Shown here: positions 44,257 to 52,915 of the stretch, in pieces
How the letters are laid out: each line of letters begins with the position of its first letter
Numbering within the stretch: the stretch's first letter is position 1
DNA from: DYJE01 sp041660385
GTDB lineage: Bacteria > Desulfobacterota > Desulfobacteria > Desulfobacterales > Desulfolunaceae
Assembly (NCBI GenBank): GCA_041660385.1
Contig: JBAZWJ010000030.1
Location: 1-64,000, forward strand
DNA: 64,000 nt
Direction of reading: 5' to 3'
Program-made: the position numbers and the translations under genes
Notes under the pieces: generated by a model
The model's database searches: none
What the model was told of the DNA's origin: nothing
What the model saw: the letters and a program-made list of their open reading frames with translations, nothing else

Positions 44257-46179
44257 CTAAATCACCTCAGCCATGAGATCACCCACAATTTTGGAAAAAT
44301 GGGACGGATCATCAATTTTGCCGCCTTCACCAATAATGGCCATATCAAGAAGAAGCGTGCAGTAATCATTGAGTTTCAGGTTTTTCGTGTCCGTCTCAAA
44401 TAATGTCTTCATTTTACCTACCACAGGATGGTCGATATTCAATTCAAGCACCCGTTTCTGTACAGGCACATCCTGGCCTGTGGCTTTCATGATTTTTTCC
44501 ATGTAAGCGCTCATGGCGTAATCATCACCGGCAAGACAGGATACCGAATTCTTAAGGCGTGTGGACGGTTTCACCTCTTTCACCGTAGCATCCAGCTTGC
44601 CTTTGATGAAATCAAAAAGTTTGGAGTACTCTTCTTTTTGCTTTTCATCCACTTTGTTCAGGTCAAGATCCCCTTTTTCCGCACTTTTCAGCTTCTTCTT
44701 ATCGTACTCGGTCAGATGCTGAACGACCCATTCATCCACAGGGTCGGTCATGATAAGAACTTCGAAATCCTTTTCCTTAAGGGCTTCAAGATGCGGGCTG
44801 TTCATCAAGGCCTTGAAGTTTTCGCCGGTAATATAATAGATGAATTCCTGACCTTCTTTCATCCGTTCAACATATTCTTTGAGGGACGCAAGCTTACCGT
44901 CGCTCTTGGTGGTCTTATATCGGACAAGATGTGACAGTTTCTCAGTATTTTCAAAATCCATGGGGATGCCGGATTTGATGGCCTGCCCGAACTCGTTGAA
45001 AAAGTTGTCGTATTTTTCCTTGTCCATTCCGGTGAAAAGATCGAAGATTTTTTTCACCAGATTTTTACGGATGTTGGTGACCAGCTTGTTCTGCTGAAGA
45101 ATTTCACGGCTCACGTTGAGGTTCAAGTCCGGGGCATCCACCACGCCGTGAATAAAACTTAAATACTCGGGCATCAGCTCCTTGCAGTCATCCATAATGA
45201 AAACGCGCTTGCAGTAAAGATGCATGCCGCTTTTTCTTTCTTTGTAGTACATGTCGAAAGGAGCTTTGGACGGAATGTACAGAAGAGCTGTGTATTCGGT
45301 TGTGCCTTCAAATTTCAGGTGCATCCTTTCAAGGGGAGGATGCCAGTCGTGGCTGAGGTGCTTATAGAATTCTTCGTGTTCAGCATCGGTAACTTCGTCT
45401 TTGTCCCTGGCCCATATGGCTTTCATGGAGTTCAGCGTTTCGTCCACCCGTGACTTTCTGGTGGTTTCTCCGATGGGTTTGCCTTCGCTGTCTTTGATGA
45501 TCTCTTCATCTTTCAGATATTCGGTTTTCTCCACGTTCATAATGACCGGATAGTTCACGAAATCGGAATGCTGTTTCACGATGCGGCGCAGTGTCCATTC
45601 ATCGGTGTAATCGTCATCGTCTTCTTCGATCTTCTTGAGGAAAAGGGTGATGGTGGTTCCGCGTTTTTCTTTAGAGGATTCCTCAATGGTATAAGACCCG
45701 TCGCCTTTGGATTCCCAGCGCACGGCTTTCGCATCTCCAGGGGCCTTGGTCACAAGCTCAACTTTTTCCGCTACGATAAAAGAACTGTAAAAGCCCACGC
45801 CGAACTGGCCGATAAGTTCCGGTGACAATCCTTCTTTTTTCTTCGCTTCTTCCATGGCGGCAACGAAGGCGGCGGTCCCGCTCTGGGCAATGGTTCCAAT
45901 ATTCTCGTTCACTTCGTCGTATGTCATACCGATGCCGTTGTCGCTGATTTCAAGAGTTCTTTTTTCTTTGTCAGCAGTCAATCGGATATAAAGATCGGCT
46001 TCATCGCCCATGATGCTTGGATCGGTCTGGGCCTTGAACCTGAGTTTGTCCAAGGCGTCTGAGGAGTTTGAGATCAGCTCCCTTAAGAAAATTTCCGAGT
46101 GGGAGTAAAGGGAATTCACGATAAGGTTCATCAGTTGCTGAACTTCTGTTTTAAACTGTCTGGTCTCTTTTTTTTCCAT
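44257..46179 (-). CDS. htpG: Molecular chaperone HtpG (Hsp90)
   Basis: 640 residues, standard for HtpG. The GHKL ATPase domain has LRELISNSSDALDKLRF (about 31-47), EISDNGIGM and GQFGVGFYSSFIVAEK. The middle domain has HYK-type contacts (EFYKHLSHDW), and the C-terminal dimerisation domain is complete. It remodels client proteins in the cytosol using ATP. The ATG at 46179 follows AGGAGC; an in-frame ATG at 46200 is less likely. I see no clear heat-shock (sigma-32) promoter or CIRCE element upstream. Confidence 0.97.
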   Translation of the reverse strand: MEKKETRQFKTEVQQLMNLIVNSLYSHSEIFLRELISNSSDALDKLRFKAQTDPSIMGDEADLYIRLTADKEKRTLEISDNGIGMTYDEVNENIGTIAQSGTAAFVAAMEEAKKKEGLSPELIGQFGVGFYSSFIVAEKVELVTKAPGDAKAVRWESKGDGSYTIEESSKEKRGTTITLFLKKIEEDDDDYTDEWTLRRIVKQHSDFVNYPVIMNVEKTEYLKDEEIIKDSEGKPIGETTRKSRVDETLNSMKAIWARDKDEVTDAEHEEFYKHLSHDWHPPLERMHLKFEGTTEYTALLYIPSKAPFDMYYKERKSGMHLYCKRVFIMDDCKELMPEYLSFIHGVVDAPDLNLNVSREILQQNKLVTNIRKNLVKKIFDLFTGMDKEKYDNFFNEFGQAIKSGIPMDFENTEKLSHLVRYKTTKSDGKLASLKEYVERMKEGQEFIYYITGENFKALMNSPHLEALKEKDFEVLIMTDPVDEWVVQHLTEYDKKKLKSAEKGDLDLNKVDEKQKEEYSKLFDFIKGKLDATVKEVKPSTRLKNSVSCLAGDDYAMSAYMEKIMKATGQDVPVQKRVLELNIDHPVVGKMKTLFETDTKNLKLNDYCTLLLDMAIIGEGGKIDDPSHFSKIVGDLMAEVI

Positions 46180-46502
46180 GTTTGCTCCTGTTAATTGCAT
46201 GTATGTTTCTTTTTAAATTGATCAAAAATTGAAAACCTCTAACACCACAAAAACAAAAATATTATATTTTTATTACCTTGACGTTTAACAATTCGGGCAC
46301 AACAATTTATGGATAAATTTGTACAAGATTTCCAAATGTCAAGGGCCGACCCCCAAAAGACATCAGGATCTCTGGTTTTATTCGGACATAAATTCTATTG
46401 CGGAAACGGCGTCTATTAAGGTATGTAAGGGGGTTATTTTAATGAATCAAATAAAGACCTTCGCCGGGAAAACTGGTTTAAAGGTACGAGAAGGAGCGCG
46501 TT

Positions 46503-47390
46503 ATGAGAGATCAAGGCATGGATTACGAAGGAATGATTTTCAGACCCCCTTCGGAGGCGTACAGCATCCTTCTTCAAGTCACGGTGGGTTGTTCGCACAA
46601 CAAGTGTACCTTCTGTGAAATGTACAAGGCAAAAAAAATATTTAAAATTAAAAACGAACAGCAGATCATGGCAGACATCGCCTGGGCGGCGAAGCACTCT
46701 CGGCACACGGACCGGCTTTTCCTCTGTGACGGCGATGCACTGATCGTACCCCAGAAGCGGCTTGTTGCCATCCTGAAAGAAATCAAGCGTCAGCTTCCCT
46801 GGGTAAAACGTGTGGGAAGCTACGCCAATACGAAAAGCATCGCCAAGAAAACCGTGGAAGAAATGAGGGAACTGAAAGATCTGGGTCTCACCATTGCCTA
46901 CATGGGCCTTGAGACAGGGGACGATGTGACCCTTACCGCCATCAACAAAGGGGCCGATTCCGCCCGGATGATCGAGATGGGCCGGAAGATCAGGGCAGCA
47001 GGAATCAAGCTTTCCGTCACGGTTCTTCTGGGTATCGCCGGACGTGAACGCTCCATGATTCACGCCAAAGAAACGGGCCGGGTTCTTTCTGCTATTGATC
47101 CGGAATTTGTGGGTGCCCTGTCCCTCATGCTCACACCGGGAACGCCGCTATATCAGGACCATCAGAAAGGCAAGTTTCCTGTGATGGAAGCCAAAGAACT
47201 TCTAACAGAACTGGGCGTGATGATATCCGCAACCAACTTGACCAACGGGTTGTTTCACTCCAATCATGCATCCAACTACCTGCCGATCCGTGCCAAGCTG
47301 CCGCAGGAAAAAAGCAAGACATTGGAGCTGATCGAAAAGGCACTGGCCGGTAAGGTGGGCTTGAAACCTGAGCATTTGCGGGCGCTTTAA
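46503..47390 (+). CDS. Radical SAM protein with CX4CX2C cluster motif
   Basis: 295 residues. The radical SAM [4Fe-4S] ligands are C30, C35 and C38 (GCSHNKCTFCEMYK), with the spacing CX4CX2C rather than CX3CX2C. The barrel then shows RLFLCDGDAL, KRVGSYANTKSI and AYMGLETGDD. The family is widespread in anaerobes and usually annotated only as a radical SAM or Fe-S oxidoreductase; its substrate is unknown. AAGGAG precedes the ATG. The gene is alone, between htpG on the other strand and transketolase. Confidence 0.88.
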   Translation: MRDQGMDYEGMIFRPPSEAYSILLQVTVGCSHNKCTFCEMYKAKKIFKIKNEQQIMADIAWAAKHSRHTDRLFLCDGDALIVPQKRLVAILKEIKRQLPWVKRVGSYANTKSIAKKTVEEMRELKDLGLTIAYMGLETGDDVTLTAINKGADSARMIEMGRKIRAAGIKLSVTVLLGIAGRERSMIHAKETGRVLSAIDPEFVGALSLMLTPGTPLYQDHQKGKFPVMEAKELLTELGVMISATNLTNGLFHSNHASNYLPIRAKLPQEKSKTLELIEKALAGKVGLKPEHLRAL

Positions 47391-47458
47391 AAGGGAAAGA
47401 TGAACGTCCAAGGATTGGGGCATTTTATGTTTTCAAAAAACGTCTTGGCCTCCGCAAC

Positions 47459-47490
47459 CAGTAGGGGCACGGCGCGCCGTGTCCCTACTG
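47459..47490. repeat. 32-bp near-perfect palindrome with GTAGGGGC motif
   Basis: CAGTAGGGGCACGGCG / CGCCGTGTCCCTACTG, one mismatch, no spacer. The GTAGGGGC core is shared with the palindromic element at 3276-3403. It lies between the radical SAM and transketolase genes and may act as a terminator-like hairpin or be part of a spread repeat family. Confidence 0.6.
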
Positions 47491-47587
47491 AGCAGCATAC
47501 GAGATAAATAATCATTTCCGGGTTTATGAAACCCGTTAATATAAACATAACGTATTAAAATTAAGCAACTTACAAGGAGAGACAACA

Positions 47588-49594
47588 ATGACCGATAAAC
47601 ATAAACTGGATGACCTGTGCATCAACACACTGCGGACACTGTCCATGGATGCGGTGGAAAAAGCCAATTCGGGTCATCCCGGAGCGCCCATGGGTCTTGC
47701 GCCTGCGGCTTACGTCCTTTTCACCCGGCATATGAAGCACAACCCGAAAAATTCCGCATGGCCGGACAGGGACCGCTTTGTTCTCTCCGGTGGACACGCC
47801 TCCATTCTCTTGTACAGCGTTCTCCATCTCACCGGATACGGTCTTTCCCTTGACGATCTCAAAAACTTCAGACAGTGGGGCAGTAAAACTCCGGGGCATC
47901 CCGAGTACGGCCACACCAACGGCGTGGAAGTCACAACAGGGCCGCTGGGCCAGGGAGTTGCCAATGCCGTGGGAATGGCCATGGCCGAACGTCACCTGGC
48001 GGCCAGTTACAACCAGCCCGACCATACCATCGTGGACCATTACACTTACGTGATGTGCGGTGACGGTGACATGATGGAAGGCATATCAGCCGAAGCCGTG
48101 TCCCTTGCCGGCCACTTAAGTCTTTCAAAACTGATCTGCCTCTACGATGACAACGGGATTTCCATTGAAGGAAAAACGGACATCACCTTCACCGAAGATG
48201 TGGAAGCACGATTCAAAGCCTGCGGCTGGAACACCATCCGTGTGACCGATGGAAACAATCCGGACGCCATTGATGCTGCCATCGTTCAAGCCAAATCACA
48301 GAATGAAAAACCCACCCTGATCCTGTTGAAAACCCATATCGCCTTTGGAAGCCCCAATAAACAGGATAGCTCCGACGCCCATGGTTCGCCTCTTGGAAAA
48401 GATGAAATCAAACTCACCAAGAAAAACCTGGGCTGGCCCGAAGACGCCCAGTTCCTGGTTCCCGAAGAAGCAGCCGCTGTCTTTTCCGCATGTATCGAAC
48501 GTGGAGGCCAGGCTGAAAACGAATGGCAGAGCCGCTTCAACGCCTATGCCAAAGCCCATCCCGATCTCACCAAAAACTGGGTGGACGGCGTCAGTGGCTT
48601 TCTCACCTTTGGCTGGGATGAAGGTCTTCCCACCTTTGCACACACAGACGCACCCGTCGCCACCCGATCAGCGTCCGGTAAGGTTCTGAACGCCATTGCC
48701 GAACGTCTTCCGGCCCTCATGGGCGGCAGCGCTGACCTTGCCCCGTCAAACAACACCTTCCTCAAAGGCATGAAAGAATTCCAGAAAGGCTCATATGACG
48801 GCAGAAACATCCGCTTCGGTGTCCGTGAACATGCCATGGGCGCTATTATGGCCGGTATGTTCGTTCATGGAGGAGTTCGTCCATTCGGTGGAACATTCCT
48901 GGTTTTCGCCGATTACATGCGCCCCGCCATCCGCGTGGCCAGTCTCATGCACCTTCCGTTAATCTACGTATTCACCCACGACAGCATTGCCGTAGGCGAA
49001 GACGGACCCACGCACCAACCCGTGGAACATGTTGCTGCTCTAAGAGCCATCCCCAACTTAACGGTGATCCGGCCCGGTGATGCATCCGAAACCCTGGACG
49101 CCTGGAAAGTGGCATTAAAACTGACCGACGGCCCCACAGCCCTGATCCTCAGCCGTCAGAACCTTCCTGTTTCAGACCGAAGCAAATCCGAAGGCTCGGT
49201 TCGAAGCGGAGCCTACATTCTTAGAAACACCGATGGAAAACCCGACGTAATCCTCATCGGTACCGGCTCTGAAGTTCACCTTTGCGTTCAGGCCGCTGAC
49301 ATCCTTGCCGAAAAAGGCATCAAAGCCCGTGTGGTCAGCATGCCTAGCTGGGAACTTTTTGAAATGGAACAGCAGAACTACAAAGACTGGGTTCTTCTCC
49401 CTGACGTTAAAAAGCGCGTGGCCGTTGAAGCCGGAATCACCATGGGCTGGCAGAAATACGTGGGTGACGAAGGCGTGATTATCGGCGTGGACACCTACGG
49501 CTCTTCTGCTCCTGGCGGTACCGTGCTGAAAAACTACGGTTTTACAGTGGAAAATGTGGTGGAAAAAACGCTGACAATGTTGGGTAAAGAATAA
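47588..49594 (+). CDS. tkt: Transketolase
   Basis: 668 residues, full length. The thiamine pyrophosphate site is GDGDMMEGISAEAVSLAGH (about 157-175) with YDDN. The N-terminal signature is GHPGAPMGLAPAAYVLF (about 28-44), and the second pyrimidine-binding domain has GVREHAMGAIMAGM with catalytic Glu near 416, then HDSIAVGEDGPTHQPVEH. It moves two-carbon units between ketose and aldose phosphates in the pentose phosphate pathway. AAGGAG precedes the start. A terminator lies about 120 bp past the stop. Confidence 0.97.
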   Translation: MTDKHKLDDLCINTLRTLSMDAVEKANSGHPGAPMGLAPAAYVLFTRHMKHNPKNSAWPDRDRFVLSGGHASILLYSVLHLTGYGLSLDDLKNFRQWGSKTPGHPEYGHTNGVEVTTGPLGQGVANAVGMAMAERHLAASYNQPDHTIVDHYTYVMCGDGDMMEGISAEAVSLAGHLSLSKLICLYDDNGISIEGKTDITFTEDVEARFKACGWNTIRVTDGNNPDAIDAAIVQAKSQNEKPTLILLKTHIAFGSPNKQDSSDAHGSPLGKDEIKLTKKNLGWPEDAQFLVPEEAAAVFSACIERGGQAENEWQSRFNAYAKAHPDLTKNWVDGVSGFLTFGWDEGLPTFAHTDAPVATRSASGKVLNAIAERLPALMGGSADLAPSNNTFLKGMKEFQKGSYDGRNIRFGVREHAMGAIMAGMFVHGGVRPFGGTFLVFADYMRPAIRVASLMHLPLIYVFTHDSIAVGEDGPTHQPVEHVAALRAIPNLTVIRPGDASETLDAWKVALKLTDGPTALILSRQNLPVSDRSKSEGSVRSGAYILRNTDGKPDVILIGTGSEVHLCVQAADILAEKGIKARVVSMPSWELFEMEQQNYKDWVLLPDVKKRVAVEAGITMGWQKYVGDEGVIIGVDTYGSSAPGGTVLKNYGFTVENVVEKTLTMLGKE

Positions 49595-49640
49595 TCTGAT
49601 GGAATCTGATCTTTCTATCAGGACAGGTTTTGTTTAAGTC

Positions 49641-49680
49641 CCTCCGGGGGCCAGATTTTAAAAATCTGGACAAATGGGTT
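49641..49680 (+). repeat. 40-bp dispersed repeat, copy A
   Basis: Starts CCTCCGGGGGCCAGATTTTA. It matches, in inverted orientation, 62791-62830 at 39 of 40 positions. The core CCAGATTTTAAAAATCTGG is a palindrome. It lies between the transketolase stop and its terminator, outside coding sequence. Confidence 0.85.
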
Positions 49681-49716
49681 GGCTATGTCAGCAAAACCCA
49701 TGATGACAAATAAGAT

Positions 49717-49752
49717 AAAGGGGTGCGATCCATGGTTCGCACCCCTTTTTTA
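49717..49752 (+). terminator. Rho-independent terminator of tkt
   Basis: AAAGGGGTGCGA / TCGCACCCCTTT, 12-bp stem, 8-nt loop, followed by a T-run (TTTTTTA). It is the strongest canonical terminator in the window. Confidence 0.85.
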
Positions 49753-49851
49753 TTTGAAGATCACTGCGTAATTATCTCTTGATTTTGACTTGATTTTGAG
49801 GGCACCAGCTTATACATCAGAACACGAATGATAAATCAAAGCAGAGATTAA

Positions 49852-50050
49852 ACCCGCTACGCCATCTTCAAACCCAATATCCTTGAAGAAATCGCCTACC
49901 GGGACACCTGGTGCAAAGGGGCGGATTCGTTTATCGCCACGATCTATGAGCGGTTGGTGTTGATGCGGGATTTGCTGGCGGAAAATCGCCGTTAAAGTGT
50001 TGGATATCTTCGGAAATGACACGATGACCATTGTGGAGGTGAGCGTTTAA
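49852..50050 (+). pseudogene. Remnant of a type III restriction-modification DNA methyltransferase (mod)
   Basis: Two pieces in different frames. Piece one (49852-49995) encodes RYAIFKPNILEEIAYRDTW, then DSFIATIYERLVLMRDLLAE; this resembles the region of type III Mod enzymes before the catalytic motif. Piece two (49988-50050, frame +1 relative to the first) encodes AVKVLDIFGNDTMTIVEVSV, resembling the very C-terminal end of the same family. Everything between, including the catalytic motifs, is missing, so an internal deletion joined the ends. A stop codon (TAA at 49849) immediately precedes the first piece. Confidence 0.7.
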
Positions 50051-50103
50051 ATCAGCCGGTGGGGCGGGGTTTAACATTCCATAATGAAAAGGAGACCAAG
50101 GCC

Positions 50104-50964
50104 ATGAACAATGACATAGAGAAAAAAGCAGCCGGGCATCTTTCGCCTTTTGAGAAAATCAAACGGACAAATGATGCAGACACGGAATTCTGGTCAAGCC
50201 GTGATTTTGCCGGAATTCTTGGATACGGGGACTACAGGAATTTTGAAGGAGTCGTCGAAAAGGCCAAGCTGGCCTGCTTTAACAGCGGCCATCGGATCGA
50301 TGATCATTTCGTTGACGTCACCGAAATGATCGTCATTGGTAAAGGTGGAAAACGATCTGCCAAAACGATTCTTCTTTCCCGATACGCCTGTTATCTGGTC
50401 ATCCAGAACGCCGACCCCAAAAAAGAGATCGTGGCCCATGGCCAGACCTATTTCGCAGTCCAGACAAGGCTGAAAGAACTGGACGACGAACGCATGGAAG
50501 AAGAGCGCCGATTGATGCTCCGTGAAGAAATGCGCGTTCACAACACAAAGCTCGCGGATGCGGCCAAAGATGCGGGTGTTGTGAAACCCCTGGATTACGC
50601 GATCTTCCAGAACCACGGGTATATGGGATTATACGGCGGCATGAAGCAAGATGACATCCATCAGCATAAGGGTTTGAAAAAGAGCCAGAAAATTCTGGAT
50701 CACATGGGCAGCACCGAACTTGCCGCCAACCTCTTCCGGGCAACCCAGGCCGAAGAAAAACTGAGGCGTGATCAGGTCAAAGGAAAAGACGCCGCCAACA
50801 AAACCCACCGTGACGTCGGTGCCAAAGTCCGCCAGACCATCAAGGAACTGGGCGGCACCATGCCCGAAGATCTTCCCGTGGTGGACAGCATCAAATCCAT
50901 CGAAAACATACAGAAAAAACAGATCGGCAAAACAAAGGCGATTTCAGTACCGAAAGGCAAATAA
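50104..50964 (+). CDS. dinD: DNA damage-inducible protein DinD
   Basis: 286 residues. Features of DinD are clear: SPFEKIKRTNDADTEFWSSRDFAGILGY at the start, KTILLSRYACYLVIQNADP (about 80-98), HGQTYFAVQTR, and the C-terminal HRDVGAKVRQTIKELGGTMPEDLP. The N-terminal part is a BRO-N-like fold. In E. coli, DinD is SOS-induced and inhibits RecA strand exchange. GGAGA lies before the ATG at 50104. I see no clear LexA box upstream. It lies inside the remnant of a restriction-modification locus, where dinD genes are often carried. Confidence 0.85.
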   Translation: MNNDIEKKAAGHLSPFEKIKRTNDADTEFWSSRDFAGILGYGDYRNFEGVVEKAKLACFNSGHRIDDHFVDVTEMIVIGKGGKRSAKTILLSRYACYLVIQNADPKKEIVAHGQTYFAVQTRLKELDDERMEEERRLMLREEMRVHNTKLADAAKDAGVVKPLDYAIFQNHGYMGLYGGMKQDDIHQHKGLKKSQKILDHMGSTELAANLFRATQAEEKLRRDQVKGKDAANKTHRDVGAKVRQTIKELGGTMPEDLPVVDSIKSIENIQKKQIGKTKAISVPKGK

Positions 50965-50966
50965 CC

Positions 50967-51131
50967 ATGGCCCGACTGAAAGAGTGGCGCGAGGATGTGA
51001 ACCGGGTACAGTCTGATGGGGTTTACGATTTCGTTTATAAGGATGGCATCATTCGAAAGCAGATCTCCATTGTCCATATACAAATACGTGATTTAAAGAT
51101 CCTATTTTTAACAAATGCGTCAGATTATTAA
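50967..51131 (+). pseudogene. 54-codon fragment or small ORF following dinD
   Basis: It starts 3 nt after the dinD stop (ATGGCCCGACTGAAAGAG) and ends at 51131. The first part (ARLKEWREDVNRVQSDG) reads like the N-terminus of a longer protein, while the last part is AT-rich and loses that character, suggesting truncation. I do not recognise it. It may be another cut-off gene of the lost restriction-modification operon. The following 260 nt (to 51391) hold no gene that I can see. Confidence 0.45.
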
Positions 51132-51391
51132 CCCTCTCACAGACATCTATTCGGCGGATTGCTTTGGATCGATTCATTTAAATTTTAAAAAGTTATCCAG
51201 AATAAGTGGGCAACGGATTAAATAATTATCCTCCGGCCCCCCTGGTTTTAAAGGGTGTCTTTTCTGCATTTTTCAAGCTAAAAACAACATTTTTGTTGAT
51301 TTGTCAGCCCACATTCCCTAAATGTTAGGGCAATAATCGATCCATGTAATAGACCGTTTCATGTTGAACCAAAGAGAGAGGCCTTCCAGAA

Positions 51392-52915
51392 ATGAGCAAA
51401 ATTGACGAGACCAAACTGTTTTACGAGATCAGCAGCACCTTGAATGAGCATCCGGATCTGAAGCAGTCCCTTTATAAAGTCCTGGATATCCTGTCGGAAT
51501 CCTTGGGCATGGAACGGGGAACGGTTACCATTTTAAATCCTCTTCGGAACGAAATCACCATTGAGGTGGCCCATGGATTGAGCAAAAGTGCTATTATGAA
51601 AGGTCGTTACAAGCTGGGCGAAGGCATCACAGGCAGCGTGATCGAAAAGGGAAAACCCATTGCCATTCCCAAGATCAGCGAAGAACCGATGTTTCTTGAC
51701 AAGACAGCGACCCGAAAAGGCCAGATCAAAGGGGAATACTCGTTCATTTGTGTTCCCATCAAGAAAGGCAGTCAGGTCATCGGGGCTCTCTCAGCCGACA
51801 GACCCTACGATGAAGCTTTCAATCTCAAAGAAGGCGTGAAGGTTCTTTCGGTGGTGGCCACCATGCTGGCGACCCAGGTTGTCAATCTGGAAAAGGTTAA
51901 TCTGGAGAAAGAAAAACTCAAAGAAGAAAACCTGCGGCTGAAGGGTGAACTGGAAAACAAATTTCGTTTTTCCAATATCATCGGAAACAGCAACAAGATG
52001 CGGGATGTCTATCAGATGATCTCCCATGTCTGTAAAAGCAACGCCACGGTTCTTGTTCGAGGGGAAAGCGGGACAGGCAAAGAGCTTGTGGCAAGCTCCA
52101 TCCACTACAACAGCCTCAGGGCCAAACAGCCCTTTGTCAAAGTGAACTGCGCGGCCCTTCCGGCCAATCTCATCGAAAGCGAACTTTTCGGCCATGAACG
52201 GGGATCATTCACCGGGGCCATAAACCAGAAGATCGGCAAATTCGAGATGGCCAACAAAGGGACGATTTTTCTCGACGAAATCGGCTCCATTGACCTGGAT
52301 GTCCAGGTGAAACTCCTGAGAGTTCTTCAGGAAAGGGAGTTCGAACGGGTGGGTGGCCACAACACCATAAAAACAGATGTGCGCATCGTTGCTGCAACAA
52401 ATAAAAATCTGGAACAGGCCGTGGAAAACGAATCGTTCCGGGGCGATCTGTATTACCGGTTGAACGTTTTTCCCATCTATCTCCCCCCTTTGCGTGAAAG
52501 AAAAACCGACATGCTTCTTCTGGCCGATTATTTCCTTGAAAAATACGCCGAAGAAAACGGTAAGGATATCAAAAGGATATCCACACCAGGTATTGACATG
52601 CTCATGGCCTACCACTGGCCGGGTAATGTGCGTGAGCTTGAAAACTGCATGGAACGGGCTGTTCTTCTCTGTGATGAAGGGGTGATCCACGGCTACCATC
52701 TTCCGCCCACCCTTCAGACCGGTGTTGAATCAGGCACACTCCCTGCGACAACACTGGACGAAGCTGTGGCCAATCTGGAAAAGGAGATGATCATTGATGC
52801 CCTGAAAAACTGCCGGGGAAACATCACCTCCGCCACCGAACTTCTGGGAACAACCGTTCGAAAATTTTCATACAAGGCCAAAACCTACAACATTGACTAC
52901 AAGGACTACCGATGA
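51392..52915 (+). CDS. NifA-type GAF sigma-54-dependent transcriptional activator
   Basis: 507 residues. A GAF domain (about 20-170), a coiled linker (about 172-200), an AAA+ domain with Walker A GESGTGKE (about 224-231), and a sigma-54 contact loop reading G-S-F-T-G-A at 271-276 rather than GAFTGA. Walker B is GTIFLDEIGS. The Fis-like HTH (about 465-500, NITSATELLGTTVRKFSYKAKTY) is somewhat divergent. No nitrogen-fixation gene is nearby. The stop overlaps the start of the following lipoprotein gene by 4 bp, so it is cotranscribed with what it probably controls. Confidence 0.9.
   Translation: MSKIDETKLFYEISSTLNEHPDLKQSLYKVLDILSESLGMERGTVTILNPLRNEITIEVAHGLSKSAIMKGRYKLGEGITGSVIEKGKPIAIPKISEEPMFLDKTATRKGQIKGEYSFICVPIKKGSQVIGALSADRPYDEAFNLKEGVKVLSVVATMLATQVVNLEKVNLEKEKLKEENLRLKGELENKFRFSNIIGNSNKMRDVYQMISHVCKSNATVLVRGESGTGKELVASSIHYNSLRAKQPFVKVNCAALPANLIESELFGHERGSFTGAINQKIGKFEMANKGTIFLDEIGSIDLDVQVKLLRVLQEREFERVGGHNTIKTDVRIVAATNKNLEQAVENESFRGDLYYRLNVFPIYLPPLRERKTDMLLLADYFLEKYAEENGKDIKRISTPGIDMLMAYHWPGNVRELENCMERAVLLCDEGVIHGYHLPPTLQTGVESGTLPATTLDEAVANLEKEMIIDALKNCRGNITSATELLGTTVRKFSYKAKTYNIDYKDYR

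Noticed and set aside
51392..52915. Nitrogen-fixation locus suggested by the NifA-type regulator
   Set aside because: No nif structural or assembly gene is within the window; the domain set is shared by many GAF sigma-54 activators.
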